Assembly (NCBI GenBank): GCA_964400285.1
Contig: CAYNTK010000009.1
Location: 56,417-120,416 of the forward strand
DNA: 64,000 nucleotides
Direction: 5' to 3'
Source of the DNA: FEN-1279 sp964400285
GTDB taxonomy: Bacteria; Bacteroidota; Ignavibacteria; Tepidaquicellales; Tepidaquicellaceae
Below the pieces are notes generated by a model. That model made no database searches. It was not told the origin of the DNA and saw only the letters and a list, made by a program, of their open reading frames with translations. A program made the translations under genes and the position numbers. Position 1 is the stretch's first letter; each line of letters starts with the position of its first letter. Shown piece after piece: positions 61,380-64,000 of the stretch.

Positions 61380-62678
61380 TTATGTTGCCAGCCCCAGGCG
61401 GATGATGGATTCGCCGTATTTGTATTTCAGTTTATCTATTTCATAATAAGGAAAATTTATTTTTTTATCGAACAACTCAAAATTTTCACGACGCGGGTCG
61501 GTATGCAGGTCGAATACGGTCATTCCAAACATACGTGCCTTGTGCTTTTCACTCGGAGAAGGAAAGCGTTTGTAAAGTTTAAGAGCTGTTTCAAAAATTT
61601 CCCTGTCGTCGTTAGTGGGTTGTTTTAACCGCGTATCATATCCTGCATATTTTAGGTTATCATATCTTATTACAAGATATAGATGCCCCGCAACAAGTTC
61701 CTTAGTACGGAGTTTACGGCAAATATATTCGCCCACGCGGCGGATTTCTTTTCTAATGTCTTCTTCTTTATAGATATTATTTTGTAAAGTATGATGATGG
61801 TTCAGGCATTTTTCTTTTGCGGTTTTTTTGAAAATTCCCGAAGTGTCCTCGCCACGAGCCATACGCTGAAAAACGATTCCGTTAATTCCGAATTCCTTGC
61901 GGAGCGCGGCGGGGTTTGCCTTTGCAAGGTCGCCAAGCGTAAGTATATTATAAACACCGAGACGTTTTTCGATTCTGTGTCCGATTCCCCAGAGTTTTTT
62001 CACGCGGAGAGGATAAATAACTTTTTCTTTATCTTCTTGCCTCACAACCGAAAGCCCGTCGGGTTTTTGAAATTTCGTTGCCATTTTTGCATAGCTCTTA
62101 TTATAGGAAAGCCCGATTGAGCAGGTCAGGTCTTCAAGCTCGCGGACTTTCAGTTTCATTTTTTTTGCTACTTCGGTTGCCTCTTCAAAGTTTTTCGCAA
62201 TGGGCGAGATATCAACGAAAACCTCATCAACGCTGTATTGCTCGATGCAGTCATCTGGTACGAAAGATTTTAGTCCTCTCATAAGGTTTTGCGTAACGCT
62301 TTCGTACTTTGGACCATAGCAGGGAACGGAAATCAGGGACGGGCAGATTTTTTTTGCCTGCCAACTGCTCATACCGGTTTCTATGCCGAAAGCACGGGCT
62401 TCATAAGAGGCAGTCATTACTATTCCTTTTTCGCCTGTTGTACTGCCTACAGAAACGGGTTTTCCCTGAAGGTTGGGATTATCCCGCTGTTCCACCTGTG
62501 CAAAAAACGCATCAAAATCGAGGTGAACGAAGAAGCGGTTTTTATGCTCGGTGATTTTCAGATTGAAATCTTTGAAATGAGGAAAAGAGTAAAGCGGAAG
62601 CAGGCGGACACGCTTGAATATATCCGGCAGACCGTCTTCTTTCCTCTGTATAAAAAAGAATGAACTTAATTTATCCAT
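61380..62678 (-). CDS. dinB: Y-family DNA polymerase IV
   Basis: A 432-residue translesion polymerase. Catalytic acids are Asp54 (HLDFDAFFA, steric-gate Phe58) and Asp151-Glu152 (YSVDEVFVD). TASYEARAFGI, CSIGLSYNKSYAKMATKFQKPDG, and a helix-hairpin-helix KLWGIGHRIEKRLG precede the little-finger domain. An N-terminal extension of about 47 residues precedes the usual family start, with no alternative Met before residue 89. By eye it is more GC-rich than its neighbours, suggesting transfer. An operator-like cluster sits on its promoter. Confidence 0.93.
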   Translation of the reverse strand: MDKLSSFFFIQRKEDGLPDIFKRVRLLPLYSFPHFKDFNLKITEHKNRFFVHLDFDAFFAQVEQRDNPNLQGKPVSVGSTTGEKGIVMTASYEARAFGIETGMSSWQAKKICPSLISVPCYGPKYESVTQNLMRGLKSFVPDDCIEQYSVDEVFVDISPIAKNFEEATEVAKKMKLKVRELEDLTCSIGLSYNKSYAKMATKFQKPDGLSVVRQEDKEKVIYPLRVKKLWGIGHRIEKRLGVYNILTLGDLAKANPAALRKEFGINGIVFQRMARGEDTSGIFKKTAKEKCLNHHHTLQNNIYKEEDIRKEIRRVGEYICRKLRTKELVAGHLYLVIRYDNLKYAGYDTRLKQPTNDDREIFETALKLYKRFPSPSEKHKARMFGMTVFDLHTDPRRENFELFDKKINFPYYEIDKLKYKYGESIIRLGLAT

Positions 62679-62681
62679 AAT

Positions 62682-62735
62682 ATTACCATATTTTTTTATG
62701 GTAATAATAATATATGGTAATTTTTAAAAAAACAA
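62682..62735 (-). promoter_or_regulatory. Probable dinB promoter with three operator-like 9-mers
   Basis: On the minus strand a TTGTTT (62735-62730), a 17-base spacer and TATTAT (62712-62707) form a good sigma-70-like promoter. ATTACCATA and its complement occur three times: 62682-62690 and 62697-62705 as an inverted pair with 6 T between, and 62713-62721 abutting the -10. The start codon is at 62678. The geometry fits repression, perhaps by a LexA-like damage regulator. Confidence 0.55.
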
Positions 62736-62784
62736 GTCTTTTTTTTGTAAAGGATGGAAATAGTTTTAATACTATTTACATTTG

Positions 62785-63867
62785 CTAAACGGCTCTGTAT
62801 GTAAATGCATTAATATTCATTCCTGCTCCAACTGAAGCAAAAACAATATTATCACCGGGGTTTATTTTGTGTTCCGGAAGCAAACCTTTTAATATCATAT
62901 CGAGCATAGTCGGCAGGGTCGCAACAGAACTATTTCCCAATTTATTAATAACCATAGGCATTACGTTTGGAGGAATTTTTACAGATTGATAAAGTTTAAA
63001 AATCCTTTGTAAAATAGCTTCATCCATTTTTTCGTTTGCCTGATGTATGAGTACTTTACTGATTTTGTCGAGTGTAAGTTTTGCTTTTTCTATACAATTT
63101 TTTACCAATTGTGGAACGTAATTCAAAGCATATTCATACAATTTTCTTCCGTTCATTTTTAGGTAAAGGTCGGAAGATGTAAGTTCGGGATTATAAGATT
63201 TATCCATACCAAGCAGATATGCAAATTCTGATGCATCCGTTCTTGTTTCGTGAGATATAATACCAATTGGCTCATCGCTTTCTCTCGCTTCGAAAATTGT
63301 AGCACCAGCACCATCTGAATAAATCATACTATCGCGGTCGTGTGGGTCAGAAACACGAGAAAGAGTTTCAGCACCAATAACAAGGGCTTTTTTTGCGTCT
63401 CCCGATTTAATAAAATAGTTTGCATGTATAACCCCCTGAAGCCATCCCGGACACCCGAAAATAATATCATAGGCAACAGCAAGGGGATTTTTTATTCCGA
63501 GTTTATGTTTAACGCGAGATGCAAGACTCGGAACTATATCCGTTTTTCTGTTATTTGCTTTTACATCGCCAAAATTATGAGCTACTATTATATAATCGAG
63601 GGATTCTCTATCTGTATTAGAAGATTGTAAAGCATTTTCGGCGGCTATCGCGGCAATATCGGATGTAACAAGGTTATCATCGACATATCTTCTTTCCGCA
63701 ATATTTGTGATTTTTTTAAATTTCTGTATTATTTCTGCATTTTCGGTTTCGATTTTCGCTCCACCAGTTTCAAAAAAAGTATTCGAAAGGAAATCATCAT
63801 TATGTACAATTTTTTCTGGTATGTAGCAACCCGTTCCAGTGATTACTGAATAAATTTTTTGTTTCAT
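62785..63867 (-). CDS. Beta-ketoacyl-ACP synthase III (FabH-like)
   Basis: A 360-residue thiolase-fold condensing enzyme. The triad is Cys139 (IIFGCPGW), His275 (LIHQANEKM) and Asn312 (NKLGNSSVATLP). C-terminal FASVGAGMNINAF is the glycine-rich active-site loop. It would start fatty-acid chains from acyl-CoA and malonyl-ACP. The FabH branch with this longer N-terminal half is common in Bacteroidota, and such enzymes may serve non-standard lipids. A 106-base gap separates it from dinB. Confidence 0.88.
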   Translation of the reverse strand: MKQKIYSVITGTGCYIPEKIVHNDDFLSNTFFETGGAKIETENAEIIQKFKKITNIAERRYVDDNLVTSDIAAIAAENALQSSNTDRESLDYIIVAHNFGDVKANNRKTDIVPSLASRVKHKLGIKNPLAVAYDIIFGCPGWLQGVIHANYFIKSGDAKKALVIGAETLSRVSDPHDRDSMIYSDGAGATIFEARESDEPIGIISHETRTDASEFAYLLGMDKSYNPELTSSDLYLKMNGRKLYEYALNYVPQLVKNCIEKAKLTLDKISKVLIHQANEKMDEAILQRIFKLYQSVKIPPNVMPMVINKLGNSSVATLPTMLDMILKGLLPEHKINPGDNIVFASVGAGMNINAFTYRAV

Positions 63868-63949
63868 ATAAATTTTTATATCTAATTATGATTAAAGATA
63901 ACTAATAAAATCTTAAGTTATAAGGGGTAAATTCATATTTGTATTTAAA

Positions 63950-64000
63950 GATAGCGTTCCATTTAGTGTGTAAATTTCAAATTGCTATTTGTTGGAACAG
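63950..64000 (+). mobile_element. Left end of a probable insertion sequence running off the window
   Basis: GATAGCGTT from 63950, 5 more bases of the 7-base spacer, and GTGTGTAAAT (63966-63975) reproduce the inverted-repeat ends of the 219-bp element at 33.4 kb (25 of 29 positions match its right end). The orientation is that of a left end pointing out of the window. The length and inner TGTGTAAA recall IS256-family ends, which is a guess. No transposase is visible. Confidence 0.5.

Noticed and set aside
62078..62663. Open frames of 68-124 codons antisense to dinB
   Set aside because: They result from the higher GC of dinB lowering stop frequency. None has recognisable motifs, and dinB is intact on the other strand.

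Overview
The window is a 64 kb chromosomal stretch from an AT-rich, Gram-negative member of the Bacteroidota/Ignavibacteriota lineage. Three things point there. Two secreted proteins end in the NYPNPFN...VYYYKM...KKMVVIK type of T9SS sorting domain, and a third is a PorZ-like propeller with a C-terminal Ig-like domain. lpxA and an A2-type caa3/aa3 oxidase are present. Shine-Dalgarno sequences are mostly absent, with several TTG starts (DUF2721, dnaE, lpxA, the methionine sulfoxide reductase). No rRNA, tRNA or CRISPR array was seen. The content is mainly housekeeping, with accessory or repeat-rich patches near 33.4 kb and 58.9-62.8 kb and at the right edge.

Layout. 0-6.7 kb: a respiratory operon (SCO chaperone, oxidase subunits I, III, IV and II, heme O synthase, and a multi-span membrane protein ending in a c-type heme domain). 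6.8-10.9 kb: a small membrane protein, a lipoprotein, a secreted protein, an HtrA-like protease with TPRs and an enoyl-CoA hydratase. 10.9-18.7 kb: an amino-acid permease, a DUF2721 protein, an aldo/keto reductase with a large insert, a deacetylase-like protein, tadA, an M15-like peptidase, HPr and a polyprenyl synthase. 18.8-28.2 kb: a subtilase, dgt, two exported proteins, dnaE, trxA and yjbQ. 28.3-33.3 kb: an NDI-type NADH dehydrogenase, DUF4159, a HisA-like barrel and a PorZ-like propeller. 33.4-33.6 kb: a 219-bp element with terminal inverted repeats. 33.7-41.5 kb: a methyltransferase, GT39-like and GT2 glycosyltransferases, lpxA, a CYTH protein, panB, MscS, a macrodomain protein and a phosphoesterase. 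41.8-51.1 kb: an M28 peptidase, aat, DUF3127, ruvB, rhodanese, a T9SS cargo protein, MauE/DoxX, DUF1573 and a MATE transporter. 51.3-56.2 kb: an operon joining HU-type DNA-binding domains and TPRs to membrane-anchored SPOR domains. 56.2-58.8 kb: lnt, a PAP2 phosphatase and ispF. 58.9-64 kb: a repeat-bounded HEPN-domain gene, a relatively GC-rich dinB with an operator-like promoter, a FabH-like synthase, and the left end of a probable insertion sequence.

The most interesting items are: the HU - acidic linker - membrane span - SPOR protein and its TPR-SPOR neighbour (a possible nucleoid-to-septum tether); the HEPN gene in a repeat-bounded slot (a possible defence gene); three copies of one 9-mer packed on the dinB promoter; a short non-autonomous element whose ends match the inverted repeat at the right edge of the window; and a HisA-like protein lacking the Asp used as general acid in enterobacterial HisA.
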